The notes below the pieces were generated by a model. The model did not search any database. It was not told the origin of the DNA and saw only the letters and a program-made list of their open reading frames with translations. A DNA stretch of 32,063 nucleotides from Neobacillus rhizosphaerae (GTDB lineage: Bacteria > Bacillota > Bacilli > Bacillales > Cytobacillaceae), in assembly GCF_937468385.1 (NCBI RefSeq), contig NZ_CALBWS010000047.1, positions 1 through 32,063 of the forward strand, given 5' to 3'. Positions 24,432-32,063 of this stretch are shown in pieces. The stretch's first letter is position 1. The number at the start of each line of letters is the position of its first letter. The position numbers and the translations under genes were made by a program.

Positions 24432-24504
24432 TTGTGAACATTTTTGGAATTTTATTCCACTATAATAATAGTGTTAATATCATTAACTCAGGAATAATAA
24501 CCAT

Positions 24505-26070
24505 TTACTCAATCAGCCATTTATAGATTTCCAACGTCGTTTTCTCAATATTACTTTGACCGTTTAGGTAAAACAGAGGTGTTTCTGTTTTGCTCAATTC
24601 CTTCATAATTTTTTTATAAAACGCATGGGCAAATACAGTTGTATTGATAAAGACTGCATCAACTCGGTGTATCCTCGTAATATCCCTATTCATTTCGTTC
24701 ACGTCAACAAATTCCACGGTTGGAAGAAGCTCTTTTAATTTTTGTTGCCAATTCAGATATCCTCCAAAAATTACGATTCGCTTAGACTGAATAAACTCTG
24801 TCATGGTTTTCAAAGAGGGAACCCTGTCGAAATTATTATCCGCCTGTTCCTCCCAGTAGACAAAGTTTCGGAGTGCATGTACTTCATGGGTATAATCTTC
24901 CATATTCTCAATTTGATTTTCTAGTTGACGTATTCTGGCTTGTGCCTCACGAAGTTCCTGTGTCAATCCTTCAATATCTTTTTGCTGTCTTTTATTAGTA
25001 AGCTGCCATTGCTGCTGCCTTCGTAATAGGTCAACTTCCCCCTCTATTATTCGGGTTTCTTTGGATTTCATTTCTAGATAATAATCCTGTTTCGATTGAT
25101 CCAAATACAATAGTTTCGTTTCTCGATAATGAGAACTAAGGCATTTTAGATACAAGCAAGTCATAAAAAACAAATCTTGTTCATCTTTAGTAATGTGATT
25201 ATATTTTTTGGCATACAAGAGTTCCAAAAAAACCATGTCCAGATCCCTTTTTGTGAATGGCATTTGTTCGGTTGCATCCAACTCTTGAATTTTAAGGGTT
25301 TTAAGCCAGCCACCTAAAGCCCCGATATATTTCGCAGGAGATTCTTGAAATACCTGTTGTTGAGCCTTCTCCGCATCACAATAGGGGTTAGATTCATAGA
25401 TTTTTTTTAAACTAATGCCGATAAGGTATTCTAGAAATGAACCTAACGAATCAAAACAGAGGTTTTTGGGAATGTTGTATTCCTCATAAAGATCATCAAT
25501 CTCTTCCTTATGTTTCTCTACCATCTGATTCGAGAAGTTTATCTCTTCCAATTTAATCTCATTCATGACCGAATGTAATACTTCCTGAAATGATAGCCAG
25601 GTAACATTCTTTGTATTAAAAGGTTTGTTTTCTCGAACACATAGATACCAAAGGACAATATTTTGATAAAATAGTTCTATTTCCTTTACCGTCTTACTCT
25701 TTTGCCTTGTTGCAAAGGCTCGAATAAAATGTTCAAAATCTATTTGTGCATGTTGATGCAAATATTGATAAACAAATTTGTACCCTTTTTTAATCAGTTG
25801 ATCAAGCTGGGCAAATTGGTGATTTTGATAACACCATTCTACCATCCCTGCCACTTGTCTGATTTTCTCTTCACTTTTTGTAGTGTACATTGAAAATAGG
25901 GGATTTCCCTTCAATCCACTTCTTTGAAACGCTTCATAATATTCCCACTCTTTTTTTTTGTAGCAGTTTTCTATTAAGGGATGTAAATAAGAATTTCCAC
26001 CTAATGCAATGCTTAAAAATTGGTGTAATATATTTTGCTCATGGGGTAGAATGTCTTTTTGATACGACAT
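24505..26070 (-). CDS. Large coiled-coil protein with C-terminal DUF2325, 521 aa
   Basis: Three parts are visible. Residues 1-330 are a mostly helical, charged region without recognised domain. Residues about 340-410 form a coiled coil (ETRIIEGEVDLLRRQQQWQL, then LTQELREAQARIRQLENQIE). The last ~92 residues are a DUF2325-like Rossmann-type domain: RIVIFGGYLNWQQKLKELL, VEFVDVNEM, VDAVFINTTVFAHAFYKKIM, PLFYLNGQS. In other DUF2325 proteins this domain follows coiled coils and is thought to bind a small ligand; function is not established. ATG 26070 is preferred to the frame start at 26082 because GAGGTGA lies eight bases before it. It is single, convergent with the ModE-like gene and beside decayed genes. 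A role in stress or defence is possible but not supported by context. Confidence 0.8.
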   Translation of the reverse strand: MSYQKDILPHEQNILHQFLSIALGGNSYLHPLIENCYKKKEWEYYEAFQRSGLKGNPLFSMYTTKSEEKIRQVAGMVEWCYQNHQFAQLDQLIKKGYKFVYQYLHQHAQIDFEHFIRAFATRQKSKTVKEIELFYQNIVLWYLCVRENKPFNTKNVTWLSFQEVLHSVMNEIKLEEINFSNQMVEKHKEEIDDLYEEYNIPKNLCFDSLGSFLEYLIGISLKKIYESNPYCDAEKAQQQVFQESPAKYIGALGGWLKTLKIQELDATEQMPFTKRDLDMVFLELLYAKKYNHITKDEQDLFFMTCLYLKCLSSHYRETKLLYLDQSKQDYYLEMKSKETRIIEGEVDLLRRQQQWQLTNKRQQKDIEGLTQELREAQARIRQLENQIENMEDYTHEVHALRNFVYWEEQADNNFDRVPSLKTMTEFIQSKRIVIFGGYLNWQQKLKELLPTVEFVDVNEMNRDITRIHRVDAVFINTTVFAHAFYKKIMKELSKTETPLFYLNGQSNIEKTTLEIYKWLIE

Positions 26071-26137
26071 GAGTCTTCTCACCTCGTTTATTTTTGGATA
26101 AAATCAATGAAATATTTACTTATAGCCTTCGGCTGCT

Positions 26138-26331
26138 CTACTGCTTTCTGCTACCTTTGATGTGTACGGTCATATTCTTTTTGAAGAGATCAACTTCTGA
26201 CTGCTCAATCCTCATCCTGTTACCCACTTTAAATGTTCGTAATTCACCTCTCTTTATCAACTCATAAACAGTATGCTTGGAATTTTAAAGATCCTTGCTA
26301 TTTCATCTGGAGTATAGGTTAGATCTTTCAA
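26138..26331 (-). pseudogene. Excisionase/HTH_17-type DNA-binding gene broken by a one-base deletion
   Basis: TTG 26331 follows AAGGAGG by seven bases and reads MKDLTYTPDEIARIFKI. A missing T near 26281 shifts the frame; in the next frame the protein continues SKHTVYELIKRGELRTFKVG, NRMRIEQSEVDLFKKN and stops at 26138. Joined, it is a complete excisionase-type helix-turn-helix (MerR-like) of about 65 aa. Longer relatives carry a C-terminal periplasmic-binding-like domain and sit with molybdate or tungstate transport genes; that part is absent here. It may be a full small regulator inactivated by the deletion, or a sequencing error. Confidence 0.75.
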
Positions 26332-26412
26332 TAATAGCCCTCCTTGATAATCCCCTTTTAATAGTATAATAGGTGGTTTTATTAGGATTACTATGCTTTT
26401 TGTCACAGCACG

Positions 26413-26586
26413 TTAAGTTTTGTTGAGGTTTTGTCGTCTCGACGCTAGGCGCTCCTCGAAATTTTGTAGGCGTTTATGATAAGCAGCCTCAGCTAAACAC
26501 TCTGGGTATATTTTTAGCTTTGTGGTAAGTATTGCTTCACGAGGTATTGGTTGATTACTGTACTGGGAAGGGAAGAGAAGGGAGAA
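26413..26586 (-). pseudogene. Unrecognised coding-like fragment, 57 codons
   Basis: The minus strand is open from 26586 and reads QYSNQPIPREAILTTKLKIY then PECLAEAAYHKRLQNFEERL and ASRRQNLNKT before a TAA at 26413. The helical, Arg/Glu-rich tail looks like a genuine protein C-terminus. It overlaps the end of the DUF3888-like remnant in another frame, as though foreign DNA had been joined there. There is no start codon with a ribosome site. It may be the tail of a transposase or other mobile gene, but I do not recognise the family. Confidence 0.35.
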
Positions 26587-26845
26587 TCAACATAATTGGA
26601 TACCTGCTTTATCTTTAGGATTTCTGTTTCCCAAGAAGCCCAAGTAAGATCTTTTGGTGCATTTTTGTCATTCTTATAAATTTCAGAAATTGCTTTATCT
26701 ACTGGCTCTCTATTGCTACTTATGAGTGCCGCTTTAACCGTTTCGCATAATTCTGTATCAGCTTCATTTATGGTTTTTGCGTAAAATACTTTATTACCGC
26801 TAAATAAAAATAGTAATACCATTAACAGCAACACTTTTTTTTCAA
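26514..26845 (-). pseudogene. Broken DUF3888-like exported protein gene
   Basis: The open frame from 26834 encodes a signal peptide (LLLMVLLFLFSGNKVFYAKT) and the start of a DUF3888-like domain (ADTELCETVKAALISSNREP, then KNDKNAPKDLTWASWETEIL). The proper start is probably the TTG at 26845 with GAGGTGA before it, but a run of eight A (nine would restore the frame) separates it from the rest. After KIKQV the sequence leaves the family pattern and ends QYLVKQYLPQS, so the conserved C-terminal half is missing. Two lesions (a homopolymer slip and a 3' replacement) make it a pseudogene. Confidence 0.65.
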
Positions 26846-27064
26846 ACTAATCACCTCTTTTTAAGTGTTCCCAAAGAGGTTGCTTTATGACTAACCTGCT
26901 TTTTAAAGCCTGGTATACAAGGGCTCGTAATTATAAAATTGATTCATATGTCGGAATTTACCAAATCCTTATTTTACATAATTATTAAGTAATATGTCTA
27001 TTTTAAAAAAGATGCATCCTATTTATAGATTATTACTTTAAATATGGGAAAGAAGGAATTTTTT

Positions 27065-28504
27065 ATGGGTAAAACAAAAAAATTAACACTATTTGGGTTA
27101 ATTGGTATTACAATGGCTTTTTTTGGAACGGTACGAAGTGTGCCGACTCTTGCGATTACTGGTTGGACCCAAATCTTCTATATGGTGATCGCTGCATTTG
27201 CATTTGCACTACCTATTGCGCTAATGTCAGCTGAGCTTTCAACGGCTTACCCTGAGGAAGGTGGGCCTCAAGTTTGGGTGAAAAATGGTTTAAGTGAGAA
27301 ATGGGGATTTGTTACCTCATGGTTATTATGGGTTCAAATGTTTTTCGGGATGGTAATGGTTGCGTCAACTGTTGGTATTCTACTTGGTTACGTTATTAAT
27401 AAACCAGATTTATCTTCAAACAATTACTTTATTTTTGCCGTAATCTTAATTTCATACTGGGGTGTGACTTTATTAAACCTTAAGTTTGATATGGTAAAAG
27501 TTGCGGGTAACTGGGGCGCCGTTATAGGTGTATACATTCCGTTTGTCATTCTTGTTGTTCTAGGTGTGATTTATCTGATTAAAAACGGGATTCAATCTAA
27601 TAGTTATTTAGGGGGCTTTAAGACAAGTGACCTTGTTCCTAATTTTAAGGACTTAGGAAGTTTAACTTATTTATCAGGAATTATCTTTATTTTTGCAGGA
27701 GTAGAAATTTCTTCTGTACATGCGAATAATATTGATAATCCAAAACGTAACTATCCAATTGCTGTTATTACTTCTGTTATTTTATTAGCAATTTTTAATA
27801 TCATTGCTGGTTTAACTGTTTCAAATGCGGTTCCAAAAGGTAAATTGGAACTTGCCAATATTACACAGCCATATATGATATTCTGTAAAAATTTAGGGAT
27901 TCCATCTATCGTTGTTAACATCATTTCTTTAATGATTTTAATAGGTGTTCTAGTGCAGCTGAGTGCTTGGGTACTTGGACCAAGTAAATCTATGATTAAA
28001 GTGGCAGATGAAGGGAATTTACCGAAGTTCTTCCAAAAGAGAACAGAGAAAGATATTCCAATCACTTTTGTAATGATTCAAGCAATTGTCATTTCGTTAG
28101 TATCGATCTTATATATAGTCGTTCCAGATGTTAACAGTGCCTTCTTAATTATAACAATTACAACAACGATTTTGTATTGTGTTGTGTATATTTTAATCGC
28201 TATTTCAGCCATTCGTTTACGCTATAAGATGCCAGACTTTGATAGACCATTCAGATTAGGAAGTAAAGGGAATGGATTAATGTGGACGGTCTCTATTCTT
28301 TCACTGATCAGTATTGTTTTTACGATTATTGTAAGTATTATCCCGCCATCTATTTTAAAGCCAAGTCAATATACTGGATATGTAATTTATCAAGTTGTCG
28401 CTACAATAGTAATGATTGCTATAGCACTTATCATCTACAAATTTAAAAAGCCAGAGTGGAAGAAAGATAATAACTCACCGGATGATATAAAGCGATCAAG
28501 TTAA
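27065..28504 (+). CDS. tyrP: Amino acid antiporter of the APC/GadC-type family, probable tyrosine/tyramine antiporter TyrP, 479 aa
   Basis: The protein has twelve predicted membrane helices and the order typical of glutamate:GABA-like antiporters in the APC superfamily. The first helix holds GITMAFFGTVRSVPTLAITG, followed by LSTAYPEEGGPQVWVKNGL, the substrate-site loop of this group, and later FIFAGVEISSVHANNIDNPK. In enterococci TyrP exchanges extracellular tyrosine for intracellular tyramine, giving net charge export. The substrate is inferred from the next gene, which is a tyrosine decarboxylase. The start at 27065 is chosen because GAAGGA lies eight bases before it; the ATG at 27044 has no ribosome site. 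The gap to the decarboxylase is 137 bases with no clear terminator, so the two are likely co-transcribed. Confidence 0.85.
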   Translation: MGKTKKLTLFGLIGITMAFFGTVRSVPTLAITGWTQIFYMVIAAFAFALPIALMSAELSTAYPEEGGPQVWVKNGLSEKWGFVTSWLLWVQMFFGMVMVASTVGILLGYVINKPDLSSNNYFIFAVILISYWGVTLLNLKFDMVKVAGNWGAVIGVYIPFVILVVLGVIYLIKNGIQSNSYLGGFKTSDLVPNFKDLGSLTYLSGIIFIFAGVEISSVHANNIDNPKRNYPIAVITSVILLAIFNIIAGLTVSNAVPKGKLELANITQPYMIFCKNLGIPSIVVNIISLMILIGVLVQLSAWVLGPSKSMIKVADEGNLPKFFQKRTEKDIPITFVMIQAIVISLVSILYIVVPDVNSAFLIITITTTILYCVVYILIAISAIRLRYKMPDFDRPFRLGSKGNGLMWTVSILSLISIVFTIIVSIIPPSILKPSQYTGYVIYQVVATIVMIAIALIIYKFKKPEWKKDNNSPDDIKRSS

Positions 28505-28641
28505 AGACCACATGAAAATTTGCTGCACTGTTTTTGATGACAAATAATAATTTATGTTTGAATTTTTACCTAAAAATAATAACGTATTTTGTATCGAAGT
28601 TGCTTAGGGAAATATTTGAGATAATTTGGAGGAAATGAAAA

Positions 28642-30528
28642 ATGAACTATGAAATGCCGGATATTAATTTAAAAGCACTATTCTTAGGTGATAAAGGTGA
28701 AAATGCAGATTTATTTAAAGAGCTGTTAATCAAAATGGTAGATGAACATGTAGGTTGGCGTCAAAATTACCAACCGCAAGATCTACCAGTTATTACTCCG
28801 CAGGATAAAAGTTCACAAAGTTTTGAAGAAACTGCAGATCATATCCGCAGTGTAATGGATTTATTATCTTCAAACCTTCGTACCAATTCATTACCATGGC
28901 ATTCGGCAGGACGGTTTTGGGGACATATGAATTCCGAAACATTAATGCCAGCTATTATTGGGTATACAGCTGCAATGTTATGGAATGGGAATAACGTGGC
29001 ATATGAATCTTCCCCTGCCACTTCTCAAATGGAAGAAGAAGTAGGACATGAATTTGCTGCTCTTATGAGCTATAAAAAAGGTGAGAGCTGGGGGCATATT
29101 TGTGCTGATGGTTCGATTGCTAATCTAGAAGGCCTTTGGTATGCAAGAAACATGAAATCTCTTCCTTTAGCGGTTAAAGAAGTAGCTCCTCAATTAGTTG
29201 AAGATAAATCAGATTGGGAATTATTAAACATGACTACAGAAGAGATATTAGATATTATAGAAAAAATTCCTGAAAAAATTGATGACATAAAAGCAAATTC
29301 TGCGCGTAGTGGTGAACATCTACAAGAGCTGGGTAAATGGTTGATTCCACAAACAAAACACTATTCTTGGCTAAAATCAGCGGATATTATTGGTATAGGC
29401 CTTGATAATGTGGAAGCAATTAATGTTGATCATAACTATCGAATGGACATTGGCAAACTTGAAGAGAAAATCCGAGAATTGGTTGCAGAAAAAATACCTA
29501 TTCTGGGTGTGGTAGGCGTTATCGGTACAACAGAAGAAGGACAAGTAGATCGTATTGATAAAATTGTTGAGTTGCGTGAAAAATTAGCTAAAGAGGGTAT
29601 TTATTTTTACATTCATATAGATGCTGCTTATGGTGGGTATGCCCGATCTATATTCCTAGATGAAAACAACGAATTTATTGATTATGAAAAAATTGATGAA
29701 GTGTATGAAAAATATAGTATTTTCAATGAGAAAAATGAATGGCTGACAGAAGATATTTACAATTCTTTCAAAGCAATTATGCACGCTGAAACGGTTACGA
29801 TTGATCCACATAAAATGGGATATATACCATACTCTGCTGGTGGGATTGTTGTAAAAGATATTAGAATGCGTGACGTAATTTCTTACTTCGCAACATATGT
29901 GTTTGAAAAAGGAGCCGATATTCCTGCATTACTTGGTGCATATATGCTTGAAGGTTCTAAAGCAGGGGCAACTGCTGCCTCAGTTTGGACAGCCCATAAA
30001 GTATTACCATTAAACGTGACTGGTTATGGCAAATTACTTGGTGCAAGTATTGAAGGAGCTTACCGTTTTTATCATTTTTTACAGGATAAACAATTTAAAG
30101 TTGGAGATAAAACCATTCATGTTTATCCATTAACAAAACCTGACTTTAATATGGTTGACTATGTGTTTAATGAAGAAGGAAACACAGATTTAGCAAAAAT
30201 GAACAAATTAAATCATGATTTCTTTGGTGAAGCTTCTTATGTTAAAGGGAATATATATCACAATGAATTTATCACTTCTCATACAGATTTTGCCGTCCCT
30301 GACTATGGAAACAGCCCACTTCCATATGTGAAAAGTCTTGGATTTAGCGAAGAGGAATGGGAAAAGGAAAGAAAAGTAACAATACTACGAGCTTGTGCAT
30401 TATCTCCGTACGCTCATGATAAAGTTGTATTCGATGAATACGCTAGTAAGATTGAAAGCGCAATTCAAGAAAAACTTGAAACTATTTACAATGTGAAAAA
30501 TGAAAGTGATGATGAGACAACTGTTTAA
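28642..30528 (+). CDS. tdcA: PLP-dependent tyrosine decarboxylase, 628 aa
   Basis: The enzyme converts L-tyrosine to tyramine and CO2, consuming a proton. The sequence follows Enterococcus faecalis TdcA (about 620 aa) closely from memory: GWRQNYQPQDLPVI, PWHSAGRFWGHMNSETLMP, NGNNVAYESSPATSQMEEEV and KGADIPALLGAYMLEGSKAG. Lys391 in TIDPHKMGY would bind PLP, Asp327 in HIDAAYGGY would contact the pyridine nitrogen, and the QTKHYSW segment (237-243) stacks on the cofactor. These are group II decarboxylase features. ATG follows TTGGAGGAAATGAAAA. It lies between the antiporter and tyrS; a terminator follows it. Phenylalanine is a known secondary substrate in this family. Glutamate decarboxylase is excluded by the length and the TdcA-like pattern. 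Confidence 0.96.
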   Translation: MNYEMPDINLKALFLGDKGENADLFKELLIKMVDEHVGWRQNYQPQDLPVITPQDKSSQSFEETADHIRSVMDLLSSNLRTNSLPWHSAGRFWGHMNSETLMPAIIGYTAAMLWNGNNVAYESSPATSQMEEEVGHEFAALMSYKKGESWGHICADGSIANLEGLWYARNMKSLPLAVKEVAPQLVEDKSDWELLNMTTEEILDIIEKIPEKIDDIKANSARSGEHLQELGKWLIPQTKHYSWLKSADIIGIGLDNVEAINVDHNYRMDIGKLEEKIRELVAEKIPILGVVGVIGTTEEGQVDRIDKIVELREKLAKEGIYFYIHIDAAYGGYARSIFLDENNEFIDYEKIDEVYEKYSIFNEKNEWLTEDIYNSFKAIMHAETVTIDPHKMGYIPYSAGGIVVKDIRMRDVISYFATYVFEKGADIPALLGAYMLEGSKAGATAASVWTAHKVLPLNVTGYGKLLGASIEGAYRFYHFLQDKQFKVGDKTIHVYPLTKPDFNMVDYVFNEEGNTDLAKMNKLNHDFFGEASYVKGNIYHNEFITSHTDFAVPDYGNSPLPYVKSLGFSEEEWEKERKVTILRACALSPYAHDKVVFDEYASKIESAIQEKLETIYNVKNESDDETTV

Positions 30529-30546
30529 GATGCAGAATACGATAAA

Positions 30547-30584
30547 GGTCCTTATGTTTTTTTAGACATAGGGACTTTTTTTTT
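30547..30584 (+). terminator. Terminator between tyrosine decarboxylase and tyrS
   Basis: An 11-bp stem (30547-30557 with 30566-30576, two wobble pairs) around an 8-base loop is followed by a run of T to 30584. It separates tyrS from the upstream pair, or lets only part of the transcripts read through. The leader to tyrS is about 105 bases and shows no T-box motif. Confidence 0.85.
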
Positions 30585-30633
30585 AGACAAACTAAAAAAG
30601 TAAAATCTTAAAATTGAAAGGGGTTAGAAAAGC

Positions 30634-31899
30634 ATGAACATCATTGACGAATTAGAATGGCGTAATGCGATCAACCAACAAACAGATGCAGATGGGCTAC
30701 GTGAATTAGTAGAAGAGAAAAAAATTTCATTGTACTGTGGGGTAGATCCAACGGGTGATAGTATGCATATTGGACACTTAATCCCATTTATGATGATGAA
30801 ACGTTTTCAATTAGAAGGGCATCATCCAGTCATTTTAATTGGAGGAGCTACTGGAACAATCGGTGATCCTAGTGGACGTCAAACAGAACGCCAATTACAG
30901 ACATTAGAACAAGTGCAATCTAATGTTGAAGCATTGACGGAACAAATGAAAAAGTTATTTGGCTTTGGTGGTGATGGAAATGTAAAAATGGTAAATAACT
31001 ATGACTGGACACATCAGATAAACATTATTGAATTTTTACGTGTTTACGGTAAGAATTTTAGTGTGAATACGATGTTAGCAAAAGACATTGTAGCAAGTCG
31101 ATTAGAGGGCGGAATTTCATTTACCGAATTTTCTTATCAAATTCTTCAAGCCATGGACTTTCATCATTTATACAAAAACGAAGGAGTGCAACTACAAATT
31201 GGTGGTAGTGACCAATGGGGCAATATAACAAGTGGGTTAGATTTAATACGTAAATTAGAAGGGCCAGAGGTAAAAGCGTTTGGATTAACAATACCCTTAC
31301 TGTTAAAAGCAGACGGCACAAAGTTTGGTAAAACAGCAGGAGGAGCGATTTGGTTAGATCCAGAAAAAACCACTCCATTTGAATTTTATCAATTTTGGAT
31401 AAATACTGATGATCGTGATGTGATTAAATACTTAAAATTCTTTACATTTTTAACAAAAGATAAGATCGATGAATTGGAGATAAAAGTTAAGACAGAACCT
31501 CATAAGCGCGATGCACAAAAAGCTTTAGCGGAAGAAATGACAAAATTTGTTCATAGTGAAAAAGCATATAGTCAAGCGGTGAAAATTACAGAAGCATTAT
31601 TTAGTGGAGATATTAAATACTTAACGGCTGATGAAATTGAGCAAGGATTTAAAGATATGCCTACTTTTTATGCTTCAAAAGATACAAAAAACATTGTAGA
31701 GTGGTTAGTTGATTTAGGAATTGAACCTTCAAAACGTCAAGCAAGAGAAGATATAAACAATGGAGCTATTTTTATGAATGGTGAACGAATAAATGATGTG
31801 AACGCAGATGTTACAGTGGAAAACTCATTTGATGAAAGATTTATTATTATTCGTAAAGGGAAAAAGAATTACAGTTTAATAAAACTGAAAGAAGAATAG
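30634..31899 (+). CDS. tyrS: Tyrosyl-tRNA synthetase TyrS, 421 aa
   Basis: This class I synthetase charges tRNA-Tyr. Visible signatures are HIGH (45-48), the tyrosine-site loop GGSDQWGN (190-197), and KFGKT (230-234), the usual KMSKS variant in Bacillus TyrS. The C-terminal S4-like domain (about 350-415) has SKRQAREDINNGAIFMNGER then FIIIRKGKKNYSLIKL. Length matches B. stearothermophilus TyrS (419 aa). ATG follows AAAGGGG. Position after tyrP and tdcA suggests it is an extra copy dedicated to tyramine metabolism, as in enterococci where tyrS sits with the decarboxylase, but the main copy may be this one. No T-box leader is visible, unlike many housekeeping tyrS genes. Confidence 0.97.
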   Translation: MNIIDELEWRNAINQQTDADGLRELVEEKKISLYCGVDPTGDSMHIGHLIPFMMMKRFQLEGHHPVILIGGATGTIGDPSGRQTERQLQTLEQVQSNVEALTEQMKKLFGFGGDGNVKMVNNYDWTHQINIIEFLRVYGKNFSVNTMLAKDIVASRLEGGISFTEFSYQILQAMDFHHLYKNEGVQLQIGGSDQWGNITSGLDLIRKLEGPEVKAFGLTIPLLLKADGTKFGKTAGGAIWLDPEKTTPFEFYQFWINTDDRDVIKYLKFFTFLTKDKIDELEIKVKTEPHKRDAQKALAEEMTKFVHSEKAYSQAVKITEALFSGDIKYLTADEIEQGFKDMPTFYASKDTKNIVEWLVDLGIEPSKRQAREDINNGAIFMNGERINDVNADVTVENSFDERFIIIRKGKKNYSLIKLKEE

Positions 31900-31908
31900 G
31901 GTAGTTTA

Positions 31909-32004
31909 ATGCAGAGGATTAAATATGCTTATGTCATGGAAACTCTTTTGTATGAAAATAACTTGGTAAAAATGCCATACGAAAGCAGGCCCTCCATCTA
32001 TTAA
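31909..32004 (+). CDS. Possible 31-aa peptide after tyrS
   Basis: An ATG ten bases past the tyrS stop opens a 31-codon frame (MQRIKYAYVMETLLYENNLV onward). The ribosome site is poor (TAGGGTAG) and no family is recognised. It could be translated by coupling to tyrS or be chance. Confidence 0.2.
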   Translation: MQRIKYAYVMETLLYENNLVKMPYESRPSIY

Positions 32005-32063
32005 TTTTTTTTTGAAGAGCTAATTTATAATGTTTTATATATTATTATTTAGGCAGATTGTTG

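Noticed and set aside
26840..27064. T-box or other riboswitch before the tyrosine antiporter
   Set aside because: No T-box core (GGTGG) or specifier-like structure is visible; only a weak 8-bp hairpin at 26853-26880.

Overview
The window looks like chromosomal DNA of a low-GC Gram-positive rod of the family Bacillaceae (Bacillus, Neobacillus or a close relative). The evidence is AT-rich coding sequence, strong AGGAGG-type ribosome sites with some GTG/TTG starts, a sigma–PadR–FtsW operon, an MntR-like operator at a manganese transporter gene, and intergenic repeats of a Bacillus type. No rRNA, tRNA, CRISPR array, intact insertion sequence or prophage was found.

Layout. Bases 1-268 are a 52-bp tandem array. 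It is followed by one giant minus-strand gene (341-8425) for a cyclic beta-1,2-glucan synthetase. About 1 kb of repeat-rich intergenic DNA follows, with a 20/21-bp tandem array and a dispersed GC-rich folded repeat. Bases 9431-11470 hold two small minus-strand genes (one with a GyrI-like effector-binding fold) divergent from a WYL-type regulator. A TMEM175-type channel gene (11809-12387) and a decaheme membrane cytochrome c gene (13239-14573) stand alone between long non-coding stretches. Bases 14808-17266 hold a frameshifted VOC/glyoxalase gene, a MarR regulator divergent from a DUF3238-like gene with two matching operators between them, and an azoreductase gene. A small membrane protein gene and two decayed minus-strand genes follow. 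Next come the minus-strand operon ECF sigma – PadR – FtsW/RodA-like (20968 down to 18748) and mntH (22675-21287) with an MntR-like box. An mntR-like gene facing away from mntH is broken. A lone ModE-type DNA-binding protein and a DUF2325 coiled-coil protein come next, then a cluster of three decayed reading frames (26138-26845). The right end (27065-31899) is a plus-strand tyramine cluster: tyrosine/tyramine antiporter, tyrosine decarboxylase and tyrosyl-tRNA synthetase.

How parts work together. The right-end genes form a coherent unit: import tyrosine, decarboxylate it using a proton, export tyramine, and probably keep tRNA-Tyr charged while the tyrosine pool is drained. The gene order (antiporter–decarboxylase–synthetase) differs from the enterococcal order (synthetase–decarboxylase–antiporter). 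The sigma/PadR/FtsW genes are almost back to back and probably form one regulatory/envelope operon. The rest looks like accessory DNA with many broken genes (VOC, an NTF2-like tail, an mntR-like gene, an excisionase-type HTH, DUF3888), which suggests repeated insertion and decay. I did not find one clearly new multi-gene system. The strongest leads are the tyramine cluster, the orphan decaheme cytochrome, the giant glucan synthetase with its flanking arrays, and the twin MarR operators.
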